A stretch of 41,098 bases of DNA, taken from positions 1 to 41,098 of the forward strand of contig JAFXXI010000030.1 of assembly GCA_017542345.1 (NCBI GenBank), in the 5' to 3' direction. Of this stretch, positions 15,584 through 23,374 are shown in pieces (the first letter of the stretch is position 1; each line of letters opens with the position of its first letter). The notes beneath the pieces are model-generated. The model made no database searches. It saw nothing but the letters and a program-made list of their open reading frames with translations, and had not been told where the DNA came from. The stretch is from Bacteroidales bacterium (GTDB taxonomy: Bacteria > Bacteroidota > Bacteroidia > Bacteroidales > P3). A program made the translations under genes and the position numbers.

Positions 15584-16400
15584 CATCATTCTGCTTATCC
15601 TTGTAGTCCTTATTTTGGTGCTCTATATCCGCCTGATGTTGAAAAACAAGCGGCTGCGGCAGATGGCCGATGAAGCCAATCGGCTGCGTCATGAAGCCGA
15701 GGCGGCCTGGCAGCGCAACCGGCAACTCAAGCAGGAGATGACATCCAACATCGCCCATGAACTGAAGACACCCGTGAGCTCTATCCGTGGCTATCTTGAG
15801 ATTCTGCTTTCAGACAAGCCAGTTGATGATGAGCGCCGCCGCTACTTTCTCGACCGTTGCTTCCGTCAGACATTACGCTTGAGCGACCTGATTCAAGATG
15901 TCTCCATCATTAACAAGCTGGAGGAGAGCGCCGACCTCTTCCCGCGTGCGGAAGTGGATGCTTCCAATGTGGCTGTCGAGGCCATTGGCGACCTTGCTGA
16001 TAAGGCTGCTGCAGCCAGTATCACAGTGAGAAATAGCCTTCCTCCCATGCCGCTCAATGGCAACCACGAACTGCTTTATTGTATCTTCCGCAATCTGGTG
16101 GAGAACACTATAGCCTACGCCGGCACAAATATTAATATAGTATTAGAGACCTACAAGGAAAGCACCGACCATTATTTTATTCATTATTACGATACGGGCA
16201 AGGGGGTGGCTGACGAGTATTTGTCGCGCCTCTTCGACCGCTTTGTGCGCATCGATGAGGGTCGCTCGCGCCAGAACGGGGGCACTGGCCTCGGCCTTAG
16301 TATCGTCAAGCACGCAGTGCTTTTCCATGGCGGCGAGATTTATGCCAAAAACAGAGCCGAGGGAGGCCTCGAGTTCTTCTTCTCACTGAAAAAACAATAA
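15570..16400 (+). CDS. Sensor histidine kinase, short form
   Basis: A 276-residue partner of the upstream response regulator. One transmembrane segment (about 6-24, IILLILVVLILVLYI) is followed by a short coiled stretch and the DHp domain with His63 in NIAHELKTP. The ATP-binding domain has N-box RNLVENTIAYAG, G1 DTGKGV, F-box LFDRFVR and G2 GGTGLGLSIVKHA. There is no periplasmic loop, PAS or HAMP domain, so signal input must come through the membrane segment or a partner protein. Its start lies inside the regulator gene. The system controls unknown targets. Confidence 0.93.
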   Translation: MDWSDIILLILVVLILVLYIRLMLKNKRLRQMADEANRLRHEAEAAWQRNRQLKQEMTSNIAHELKTPVSSIRGYLEILLSDKPVDDERRRYFLDRCFRQTLRLSDLIQDVSIINKLEESADLFPRAEVDASNVAVEAIGDLADKAAAASITVRNSLPPMPLNGNHELLYCIFRNLVENTIAYAGTNINIVLETYKESTDHYFIHYYDTGKGVADEYLSRLFDRFVRIDEGRSRQNGGTGLGLSIVKHAVLFHGGEIYAKNRAEGGLEFFFSLKKQ

Positions 16401-16403
16401 TCC

Positions 16404-16790
16404 ATGCACAAGACACCGATACAAATTCGCTTCAACGACGTTGACCAGATGGGACATGTCAACAATGCTGTTATCATGGAGTATCTCGACCTGGGCAAAG
16501 ACGCTTTCTTTTCGGGACGTGGCCTGTCACCCACCAAGAGTGACTTCACAGTCATGGTGGTGCACTACGATGTTGACTTTCGCAAACAGATACACTATCA
16601 TGACCAGATAGAGGTCACCACCGAGGTGGAGAAGATAGGCAACAAGAGCATCACCGTCCTTCAGCGTGTTGTCAATACCGAGACCGGCGACATCTGTGTC
16701 GAGTGTCGCACCGTCATGGCTGGTTACCGCCGCAGCACCTCCAGTTCCGAGGTCATCCCCCCCGAAGTCCGTGCATGGCTCACGCGCTAA
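16404..16790 (+). CDS. Acyl-CoA thioesterase (YbgC/FadM-type hot-dog)
   Basis: A 128-residue single hot-dog domain protein. The N-terminal motif IRFNDVDQMGHVNNAV carries the conserved Asp and the HVNN of 4-hydroxybenzoyl-CoA thioesterase relatives. The central strand VVHYDVDFRKQIHYHDQIEV and the closing CRTVMAGY also fit. It is cytoplasmic and hydrolyses acyl-CoA or acyl-ACP thioesters; the actual chain is unknown. It sits 3 bp after the kinase stop and 11 bp before uvrA, so it is probably co-transcribed with both. Confidence 0.9.
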   Translation: MHKTPIQIRFNDVDQMGHVNNAVIMEYLDLGKDAFFSGRGLSPTKSDFTVMVVHYDVDFRKQIHYHDQIEVTTEVEKIGNKSITVLQRVVNTETGDICVECRTVMAGYRRSTSSSEVIPPEVRAWLTR

Positions 16791-16801
16791 AAAGGTACAC
16801 G

Positions 16802-19657
16802 ATGAACGACAATAGCATCAAGATATTAGGCGCGCGGGAGCACAACCTTCAGAACGTGGACTTGGAGATTCCGCGGGGAAAGCTGGTGGTGTTCACCGGA
16901 CTGAGCGGCAGCGGCAAGTCGTCCCTGGCTTTCGACACCATCCACGCCGAGGGCCAACGTCGCTACATGGAGACCTTCTCGGCCTACGCCCGTCATTTCA
17001 TCGGCAATATGGAGCGGCCCGATGTGGACCTCATCGAGGGCCTCTCGCCCGTCATCTCCATCGAGCAGAAGAGCACTAACAACAACCCGCGCTCGACGGT
17101 GGGCACGCTGACCGACACCTATGACCTGCTGCGTCTGCTCTACGCCCGCATCGGCAAGGCCTACAGCACCGTCAGTGGCAAGCCGATGGTGAAGTACAGC
17201 GAGGAGAAGATTCTGGAGATCATCACCTCGGAGTACGGCAGCCGCGACATCTTGATTCTCGCCCCGCTGGTGAAGGGCCGCAAGGGCCACTACCGCGAGC
17301 TATTCGAGCAGGTGGCCAAGAAGGGCTTCCTTAAGGTGCGCGTCGACGGCGAGGTGAAGGAGATTACCTACAAGATGCAGGTGGACCGCTACAAGGTGCA
17401 CGACATCGAACTTGTGGTCGACCGTCTGCGTGCCAACCGCAGCGCCACCCGTCTCCGTGAAGCTGTCCAGACCGCCTTCCGTCAGGGTAAGGGCATACTG
17501 ATGATACTGAACAACGAAGACGGCAGCATCCGCTATTTCAGCCGCATGCTGATGGACCCCGACAGCGGCCTCTCTTACCCCGAGCCGGAACCCAACACCT
17601 TCTCGTTCAACTCGCCCTACGGCGCCTGCCCCCATTGCAACGGCCTCGGTGAGGTGGCGCAAATCGACATGCAGAAGCTCATCCCCGACCCGAAACGCAG
17701 CATCCGCGATGGTGCCATCGAGGTTCTGGGCAAATACTCGCCTACCAACTACGTCTACCGCAAGCTGGAGCTCATGGGCAAGCACTATGACTTCACGCTC
17801 GACGACCCCGTGGAGGCCATCAGCGAGGAGGCTATGAACGCCATACTTTATGGCAGCAACCACTTCGCTGGCATCGAGGACCCCGAGGACCCAGGCTACC
17901 TCAGCGAGTTCCAGGGCATCGTGAACTACATCACCGAGATGGCCGGCGACGAAAGCCCCGCCAGCCTGCAGAAGTGGGCGGCCTCGTTTATGAATACCGT
18001 GCCGTGCCCCGAATGCCACGGGCATCGTCTGAAGGCCGAGAGCCTCGCCTTCCGTATCCTCGACAAGAACATTGGACAGCTGGCCGACATGGACCTGCTG
18101 GAGTTGGAGGAGTGGCTGCGAGCACTGGAGCCGCAGCTCGACGAGCGTGACCGCAAGGTGGCACATGAGGTGCTCAACGAGATATTGAAGCGCCTATCGT
18201 TCCTCAACAATGTGGGCGTGGGCTACCTCTCGATGAACCGTAGCGCCAAGTCGCTCTCTGGCGGCGAAGCACAGCGCATCCGTCTGGCTACGCAGATTGG
18301 CTCGCAGCTCACCAACGTCCTCTATATCCTTGACGAACCCAGCATCGGCCTCCACCAGCGCGACAACCAGCGCCTCATCGAGAGCCTCAAGCAGTTGCGT
18401 GACCTGGGCAACAGCATCATCGTCGTCGAGCACGACCGCGACATGATGCTCGCCGCCGACTACCTCGTCGACATCGGTCCCGGCGCCGGCATCCACGGCG
18501 GCAAGATACTCTTCGCCGGCAACCTTAAAGACCTTAAGGGTCCTAAGGGATTTAAAGACCTTAAGGATCCTTCGCTGACGCTGCAGTACCTCTCGCGGAA
18601 GCGCGATATCGCCCTGCCGGAGCGGCGGCCCAATGTCGGTCGCGAGCATATCCTCCTTCGCGGCGCCACTGGAAACAATCTTAAGTCAGTCGACCTCGAC
18701 CTGCCGCTGGGCCTCTTCGTCTGCGTGACGGGTGTCTCGGGCTCAGGCAAGTCGACCCTCATCAACGACACCCTCCAGCCCATCCTCAGTCAGCATTTCT
18801 ACCACTCACTCCGCGCCCCCCTGCCTTATGAATCGATAGAGGGGATAGAGTCGATAGATAAAGTCATCCAGATCGACCAGAGCCCCATTGGCCGTACGCC
18901 GCGCTCCAACCCTGCCACCTACGCGGGCTTCTTCGACGACATCCGGCGCCTCTTCGCCGAACTGCCGTCGGCACGCATCCGTGGCTACAAGCCCGGACGC
19001 TTCAGCTTCAACGTCAGCGGCGGCCGCTGCGAGCACTGCAAGGGTGCCGGACTCCGCACCATCGAGATGAACTTCCTGCCCGACGTCTATGTGCAGTGTG
19101 AGGTCTGCGGCGGCAAACGCTACAATCGCGAGACGCTGGAGATACGCTACAAGGGCAAGTCCATCGCCGACGTGCTCGACATGACCGTCAACGAGGCCGT
19201 CGACTTCTTCGACGCCCACCCCAAGCTGCGGCGCAAGCTGCTGGCCCTCCAGGATGTGGGCCTCGGCTATATCACCCTCGGCCAGCAGAGTACCACCCTC
19301 AGTGGCGGCGAGGCTCAGCGCGTCAAACTCGCCACCGAACTCAGCCGCACCGATACCGGCCGCACCCTCTATATCCTCGACGAGCCCACCACAGGCCTCC
19401 ATTTCGAAGATATCCGCATCCTCCTCGGCGTGCTGCAGAAGCTCGTCGACCGCGGCAACAGCGTCCTCGTCATCGAGCACAACATGGATGTCATCAAGGT
19501 GGCCGACTGGGTCATCGACCTCGGCCCCGACGGTGGCCGTGCCGGCGGCCAAATCACCTTTGCCGGCACCCCCGAAGACCTAGCCCAGCAAAAAGACAAC
19601 TTCACCGGCCAATATCTAGCCGCTGAACTTGTTGCCATGAAAAAAAGAAATCATTAG
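16802..19657 (+). CDS. uvrA: Excinuclease ABC subunit A
   Basis: A 951-residue DNA damage-recognition ATPase of nucleotide excision repair. ABC half 1 has Walker A GLSGSGKSS (33-41). Zinc-binding Cys pairs are CPHC and CPEC, and later CEHC and CEVC. Signatures LSGGEAQRIRLATQ and LSGGEAQRVKLATE each precede a Walker B (LYILDEPSIGLH, LYILDEPTTGLH). The start at 16802 gives the family N-terminus MNDNSIKILGAREHNL; an upstream in-frame ATG at 16703 lies inside the thioesterase gene. Residues 574-591, between the two ABC halves, are a tripeptide repeat ending in Lys encoded by a 9-bp tandem repeat. It overlaps the convergent transglycosylase gene by 4 bp, with no terminator seen between them. Confidence 0.97.
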   Translation: MNDNSIKILGAREHNLQNVDLEIPRGKLVVFTGLSGSGKSSLAFDTIHAEGQRRYMETFSAYARHFIGNMERPDVDLIEGLSPVISIEQKSTNNNPRSTVGTLTDTYDLLRLLYARIGKAYSTVSGKPMVKYSEEKILEIITSEYGSRDILILAPLVKGRKGHYRELFEQVAKKGFLKVRVDGEVKEITYKMQVDRYKVHDIELVVDRLRANRSATRLREAVQTAFRQGKGILMILNNEDGSIRYFSRMLMDPDSGLSYPEPEPNTFSFNSPYGACPHCNGLGEVAQIDMQKLIPDPKRSIRDGAIEVLGKYSPTNYVYRKLELMGKHYDFTLDDPVEAISEEAMNAILYGSNHFAGIEDPEDPGYLSEFQGIVNYITEMAGDESPASLQKWAASFMNTVPCPECHGHRLKAESLAFRILDKNIGQLADMDLLELEEWLRALEPQLDERDRKVAHEVLNEILKRLSFLNNVGVGYLSMNRSAKSLSGGEAQRIRLATQIGSQLTNVLYILDEPSIGLHQRDNQRLIESLKQLRDLGNSIIVVEHDRDMMLAADYLVDIGPGAGIHGGKILFAGNLKDLKGPKGFKDLKDPSLTLQYLSRKRDIALPERRPNVGREHILLRGATGNNLKSVDLDLPLGLFVCVTGVSGSGKSTLINDTLQPILSQHFYHSLRAPLPYESIEGIESIDKVIQIDQSPIGRTPRSNPATYAGFFDDIRRLFAELPSARIRGYKPGRFSFNVSGGRCEHCKGAGLRTIEMNFLPDVYVQCEVCGGKRYNRETLEIRYKGKSIADVLDMTVNEAVDFFDAHPKLRRKLLALQDVGLGYITLGQQSTTLSGGEAQRVKLATELSRTDTGRTLYILDEPTTGLHFEDIRILLGVLQKLVDRGNSVLVIEHNMDVIKVADWVIDLGPDGGRAGGQITFAGTPEDLAQQKDNFTGQYLAAELVAMKKRNH
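18521..18574 (+). repeat. In-frame 9-bp tandem repeat in uvrA
   Basis: Six 9-bp units (AACCTTAAA, GACCTTAAG, GGTCCTAAG, GGATTTAAA, GACCTTAAG, GATCCTTCG) encode N-L-K, D-L-K, G-P-K, G-F-K, D-L-K, D-P-S. It replaces the usual short loop (typically GTPEEV...) between the first ABC half and the SLTGQYLSG-like segment, and keeps the reading frame. Confidence 0.9.
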
Positions 19658-20628
19658 ATGCTCTCAATCACCGTGGGGTCGTGTTTTCCGCGGGTGATGG
19701 TGTTGTATTCGGTGCCTTTCTTGGTGGGGATGTGCACCTTGTAGGTCTTATCAGCTTTGTTCTTCAGTTTGTCGGTGGTAATCCACGGATTGTAGGTGCG
19801 CAGCATCTTATAGGTGGTGCCGTTGTCGACGGCGAACTGCACGAGGTCGACATCCTTGCCGCTGAGTTCTACTTCGGTGTAGGGCAGCTCGGGGTAGGTG
19901 TCGCAGCGCCGCACGGTGTAGCCGTAGTCCTGTGGATGCTGCATGATGAGCTTCAGTGCCAATATTCTGTAGACATAGCGCTGTGTCTCCTTGTTGAGGT
20001 ATAGCTCGTAGTAGCTCTTCTGGCGCTGGTTGCCGAGGCGTTTCTCCAATCCGTTCTCGCCGCAGTTGTAGGCTGCGGCAGCCTCAGTCCATCCACCGAA
20101 CTGCGCCTTCAGCGCTTTCAGGTAGCGGCAGGCGGCACGCGTTGAGGCTTCGAGGTTATTGCGCATGTCTATCTCATCGGTTATCTCTAGCCCATATTTC
20201 TGCCCTGTGGACTTCATGAACTGCCAGTAACCTTGGGCGCCGGCGGGCGAGGTGACGCATTGCAGGCCACTCTCGATGACGCAGAGGTATTTCATGTCCT
20301 CTGGCACCTTCTCCTCCTTGAGGATACGTTCGATGGTGGGGAAATAGCGGGCGGCACGCTTGATGTTGAAGAGGGTGCTGCTTTGGTAGTACATGTTACT
20401 CACCAACTCGCGGTCGAGTCCCTCGCGGACATACCACAGGTTCATCGGCACCCGTTCGCCGCAGAAATAGAGCGTGTCGGGGATGGTGGGGGCATAGACG
20501 TGGTAGTCGGCCTTAATGACGCGGGCGTGCAACTCCTCGCTGTCCTCTTTGCGGGTGGCGAAAATAAAGGCCTCGCCGGCAAGAGCCACGGAGGCCAGTA
20601 TGATAGCGATGATGCTTAACTTTTTCAT
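19654..20628 (-). CDS. Membrane-associated lytic murein transglycosylase (SLT domain)
   Basis: A 324-residue envelope enzyme that cleaves the MurNAc-GlcNAc bond with 1,6-anhydro formation. The N-terminal hydrophobic segment (KKLSIIAIILASVALAG) is a signal peptide or anchor. The SLT domain (about 105-225) has catalytic Glu119 in CVIESGLQC, then GAQGYWQFM and AAAYNCGENGL. The C-terminus (about 260-310) resembles a degenerate LysM module (VQFAVDNGTTYKMLRTYNPWI). The ATG at 20628 is preferred over the in-frame TTG at 20637. It lies last in the bamD-rpoZ-coaBC series, the place where many Bacteroidales have DUF4835 and recN. Confidence 0.9.
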   Translation of the reverse strand: MKKLSIIAIILASVALAGEAFIFATRKEDSEELHARVIKADYHVYAPTIPDTLYFCGERVPMNLWYVREGLDRELVSNMYYQSSTLFNIKRAARYFPTIERILKEEKVPEDMKYLCVIESGLQCVTSPAGAQGYWQFMKSTGQKYGLEITDEIDMRNNLEASTRAACRYLKALKAQFGGWTEAAAAYNCGENGLEKRLGNQRQKSYYELYLNKETQRYVYRILALKLIMQHPQDYGYTVRRCDTYPELPYTEVELSGKDVDLVQFAVDNGTTYKMLRTYNPWITTDKLKNKADKTYKVHIPTKKGTEYNTITRGKHDPTVIESI

Positions 20629-20635
20629 GGGAGAC

Positions 20636-20675
20636 AAGGAGATAAGGAGTTAAGGAGATAAGTAGTTAAGACGTT
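20636..20675. repeat. 8-bp tandem repeat AAGGAGAT at the coaBC 3' end
   Basis: Five 8-bp units on the plus strand: AAGGAGAT, AAGGAGTT, AAGGAGAT, AAGTAGTT, AAGACGTT. They fill the gap before the transglycosylase gene and run into the coaBC stop codon (20666-20668). On the transcribed strand they are pyrimidine-rich, so here they cannot act as ribosome-binding sites. Confidence 0.85.
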
Positions 20676-21838
20676 ACCTCCTGTACAATCAATTTGGCGA
20701 TGTCCTGCTTCGACATCAGCGGGCTTTCCGTGCGGCTTCCGTCGCGGCCGAGGATGGTTACCTTGTTGGTGTCCACCCCGAAGCCGGCGCCTTTGTCGCG
20801 CAGCGAGTTGAGGACGATATAGTCGAGGTTTTTCTTCTCCAGCTTGTGCTGGGCGTTAGCTTCCTCGTTGTCGGTCTCCAGGGCGAAGCCCACGAGGGTC
20901 TGCCCATCGGTCTTCATGCCACCGAGGGTGGCCAGTATATCGGGGTTCTGCACCAGCTCCAGCGTCATGCCCTCCGTGCCGTTCTTCTTCAACTTGTGGT
21001 CGGCCGTCTCTGCTGGACGGTAGTCGGCCACGGCGGCCGAGAGGATAGCCCCTTGGCACTGCGGGAACAGCTCGGTGGCGGCGGCATACATTTCACGGGC
21101 GCTTTCGACGCGGTGTATTTTGATATGTTGATACGATGATACGTCGAGCGCAGTGGGACCTGTCACCAGCTCCACTTCGGCTCCGACGTCGGCCAGCGCC
21201 TGTGCCAGTGCGAAGCCCATCTTGCCACTGCTGTAGTTTCCTATGAAGCGGACACTATCGATGCGTTCGTAAGTCGGCCCTGCTGTCACCAGCCACCGCT
21301 GACCGCTGACTGCTGGCTGCTGGCTGCTGCAAATCGCAGCTGCGATTTGATCAGGTTCCGCCATGCGGCCCACGCCGCTTACGCCGCAGGCCAGCTCGCC
21401 CTCTTCGGGGCCTACCATGCGGATGCCCCAGCCCTTGAGGGTCTCGATGTTGCGCTGCACGGCGGGGTGCGCCCACATCTCGCAATTCATGGCGGGCGCC
21501 ATCACCACGGGCTTGCCTGAGAAGGCCAGCAGCAGGGTGCTCAAGGCGTCGTCGGCGATGCCCGACGCCACCTTGCCGATGATGTTGGCCGTGGCGGGCG
21601 CCACCACCAGCATCTCGCCCCAGTCCTTGAGCGAAATATGCTCGGTGCGGCCGGAGGCGAATAGGTCGCAGTACAGCGGGTTCTGGCTCACTGTCTCCAG
21701 CGTGGTGCGGGTGACGAACTCCAGCGCGTGCTCCGTGGCGGCACAGCGCACCTCGTGCCCCTGCTTCTTCAGCAGACGCACCAGCTCGGGCGCCTTATAG
21801 GCCGCGATGCCTCCTGTGATGCCGACAACGATGCGCAT
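20666..21838 (-). CDS. coaBC: Bifunctional phosphopantothenoylcysteine decarboxylase/synthetase
   Basis: A 390-residue cytoplasmic enzyme of coenzyme A synthesis. The CoaC flavoprotein half (1-165) has GITGGIAAYKAPE, the active-site His in TEHISL, PAMNCEMW and the Cys in LACGVSGVGRMAEP. The CoaB half (about 183-390) has VTAGPTYERID, RFIGNYSSGKMG, AAVADYRP and the Lys-rich DHKLKK. The join between them (about residues 164-181) is encoded by a perfect 20-bp palindrome plus a 7-bp tandem repeat. The start codon directly abuts the rpoZ stop. Confidence 0.96.
   Translation of the reverse strand: MRIVVGITGGIAAYKAPELVRLLKKQGHEVRCAATEHALEFVTRTTLETVSQNPLYCDLFASGRTEHISLKDWGEMLVVAPATANIIGKVASGIADDALSTLLLAFSGKPVVMAPAMNCEMWAHPAVQRNIETLKGWGIRMVGPEEGELACGVSGVGRMAEPDQIAAAICSSQQPAVSGQRWLVTAGPTYERIDSVRFIGNYSSGKMGFALAQALADVGAEVELVTGPTALDVSSYQHIKIHRVESAREMYAAATELFPQCQGAILSAAVADYRPAETADHKLKKNGTEGMTLELVQNPDILATLGGMKTDGQTLVGFALETDNEEANAQHKLEKKNLDYIVLNSLRDKGAGFGVDTNKVTILGRDGSRTESPLMSKQDIAKLIVQEVTS
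21295..21349. repeat. 7-bp tandem repeat and perfect 20-bp palindrome in the coaBC linker
   Basis: Plus-strand reading: ACCGCTG twice, ACTGCTG, GCTGCTG twice (21295-21329), then CAAATCGCAGCTGCGATTTG (21330-21349), a perfect palindrome with no loop. In the gene it encodes Q-I-A-A-A-I-C followed by a Ser/Gln/Pro linker, exactly at the CoaC-CoaB boundary. Confidence 0.92.
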
Positions 21839-22213
21839 TTACATCTCCTTGATGACCTCGTTCTCCAGGGCTTCCAGTTTGCGTTTCTGCTGGTCCTCCT
21901 TGGCGGGGTTGCGGTAGTAGATGTCGCCTTCCAGATACTCTTCCGTAGCCTCGAGGGTGGGTTTGGGCATCTGCTCGTAGCGGCGCACAATCTCAATCTG
22001 CTCGCGGTTCTCGAACATCTCGTCCAGGGCGTCGCTGTTGCTCTTGAAGTCGTCAATCTTGTTGTGCAGCTCCTTCTTCTCCTCGGCGGCAATCTGGTTG
22101 GCTCGTTTGGTGAGCACGGCCACGGTCTCGTAGATGTTGTCGGTCATCTGGCTGAAGTCAGCCGTGTTGCGTGTGATGGTGGTGTTCGACACCTTCTTCT
22201 TCTTTTCTTCCAT
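21839..22213 (-). CDS. rpoZ: DNA-directed RNA polymerase omega subunit (Rpb6 family)
   Basis: A 124-residue small basic/acidic protein. The segment DNIYETVAVLTKRANQIAAE (about 25-44) matches the omega/Rpb6 core helix motif (NIYEAV.V..KRA.QI). The remainder is a longer Glu/Lys-rich C-terminus than in Proteobacteria, as is usual in Bacteroidota. Omega aids assembly of the beta-prime subunit. The location between bamD and coaBC is the standard Bacteroidales order and supports the call; sequence alone would be weaker because omega is poorly conserved. Confidence 0.82.
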   Translation of the reverse strand: MEEKKKKVSNTTITRNTADFSQMTDNIYETVAVLTKRANQIAAEEKKELHNKIDDFKSNSDALDEMFENREQIEIVRRYEQMPKPTLEATEEYLEGDIYYRNPAKEDQQKRKLEALENEVIKEM

Positions 22214-22254
22214 GGATTATTATTGCTTTGTTTTGTTTCTTCGGGTTGTGGGGT

Positions 22255-23067
22255 TTACTTGCCCTGCTCGTCCATGCGGGCCAGGGCGGCGCGGGTCTTG
22301 GTGTAGATGTTCTGCGCCTCGCTGATGTATTTGTCCTTCTTGAGGCTGCTGCTGTAGCGCTCGAAGTCGGCCAGCACCTGCTGCAGGCGCTCGCGCTGCT
22401 TCTCCTCGCGGCTGCCGAGGGCGTAGAGGTAGCCCGACCGCAACTGGTAGAACATGGCGTCCTCGCGCATCGGCGCCTCGGGGTAGAGGTTGATGAAGTT
22501 CTTCAGGCTCTCATAGGCGGCGTGGTATTCCTCGATGTAGTAGTATCCGTAGGCGTTCTCGTAGTCTTTCTTCATCAGTTTCTCGCGCATCTCGTCGATA
22601 TAGTGGTTCACCTCGGGCATGTGCGTGCTCCGCGGCCATCGCTCCGAGAAGGTCTCGAACTCCTCAATGGCTTCGCGGGTCAGGCTCTGGTCGAGCGAGT
22701 AGGTGGGTGAGTCGATGTATTTGCAGTAGGCCGACAGGAAAGCCGCCTCCTCGACGCGCTCGCTGTAAGGGAACTGCCGTGCGAAGCGCTTGAACTGGTA
22801 GCCGGCGGTGTAGTAGTCCTTCTCCTTGTAGAGCGCCTGGGCATAGTACCAGGCAATCTCCTCGGCATTCTCCTTGCCGCGGTAGTGCAGCGTCAGATTT
22901 TCGAACAACTGGATAGCCTTCGAATAGCTGTTTTCGTTGTAGTATCGCATCGCCGCAGCGTACTTGGCTTCATAATCGTTGCTCTTGAGTAGCTTGTCGT
23001 AGCCGTTGCAACTTGTTAGCAATAAGCACACTGCGAAGATACTTAGGGTGATTTTCGCACATTTCAT
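22255..23067 (-). CDS. bamD: Outer-membrane protein assembly factor BamD
   Basis: A 270-residue lipoprotein of the BAM complex. The start at 23067 gives a clean lipoprotein signal MKCAKITLSIFAVCLLLTSC with Cys20; a longer in-frame extension upstream would run through the promoter. The mature part is made of TPR-like helices: AAMRYYNENSYSKAIQLFENL, AWYYAQALYKEKDYYTAGYQF, FSERWPRSTHMPEVN and YYIEEYHAAYESLKNF. BamD docks unfolded barrel proteins onto BamA. The -7 promoter box ends only 6 nt before the ATG. Confidence 0.92.
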   Translation of the reverse strand: MKCAKITLSIFAVCLLLTSCNGYDKLLKSNDYEAKYAAAMRYYNENSYSKAIQLFENLTLHYRGKENAEEIAWYYAQALYKEKDYYTAGYQFKRFARQFPYSERVEEAAFLSAYCKYIDSPTYSLDQSLTREAIEEFETFSERWPRSTHMPEVNHYIDEMREKLMKKDYENAYGYYYIEEYHAAYESLKNFINLYPEAPMREDAMFYQLRSGYLYALGSREEKQRERLQQVLADFERYSSSLKKDKYISEAQNIYTKTRAALARMDEQGK

Positions 23068-23073
23068 AGCGTG

Positions 23074-23081
23074 CAAAAATA
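23074..23081 (-). promoter_or_regulatory. -7 box immediately upstream of bamD
   Basis: TATTTTTG on the minus strand. Its last base lies at 23074 and the ATG begins at 23067, so transcription would start within a few nucleotides of the start codon (leaderless or nearly so). No convincing -33 TTTG is visible. Confidence 0.5.
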
Positions 23082-23157
23082 CGCATTTTTTTGAAATTGG
23101 AAGAAAATATTTTAATTTACGCTCCCTTTCGCCCCTTTTTTCGTCCACTTTCCAACC

Positions 23158-23309
23158 GCCAATCCCTTAGCATCCTAACAGGTTGTTCTACGGTCGTTTA
23201 ACGCTCCTTCTACGCTCGTTTAACGGTAAAAAACCGTAGAAATACCGTAGAACGAGCGTAGAACGACCGTAGAACGAGCGGAGGGGAACCGGAGGGGAAG
23301 GGGAGGAAA
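23158..23309 (+). repeat. 152-bp intergenic dyad array, copy B (11-bp units)
   Basis: Lead block GCCAATCCC..AGCATCCT.. (23158-23183), four 11-bp units (23184-23227), AAAAA (23228-23232), four inverted units (23233-23276), three G-rich units (23277-23309). Aligned base for base with copy A at 4880-5031, I count 129 identities in 152 positions and no gaps. It lies in the 529-bp gap between divergent bamD and the PorP/SprF gene. Confidence 0.92.
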
Positions 23310-23324
23310 AAGTGTGAAGTTGAA

Positions 23325-23374
23325 GGTCGGAAATTGGGGGTCGGAGGTCGGGGGTTGGAAATTGGTGGTCGGAG
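23325..23374 (+). repeat. 22-bp direct repeat pair upstream of the PorP/SprF gene
   Basis: A 22-bp word at 23325-23346 (GGTCGGAAATTGG...) recurs at 23353-23374 with two changes (20 of 22 identical). The surrounding 23310-23430 is strongly G-rich on the plus strand. From 23440 to 23596 the sequence turns AT-rich; a weak TAATATTG (23566-23573) is the only promoter-like word I see before the PorP/SprF start, and no gene is apparent. Confidence 0.8.

Noticed and set aside
16703-16801. N-terminal extension of UvrA from 16703
   Set aside because: It lies within the thioesterase gene and does not resemble UvrA; the family N-terminus begins at 16802.
23068-23148. Longer BamD N-terminus beginning at 23148
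   Set aside because: The extension has charged low-complexity residues ahead of an intact lipoprotein signal and would require translation through the promoter box.
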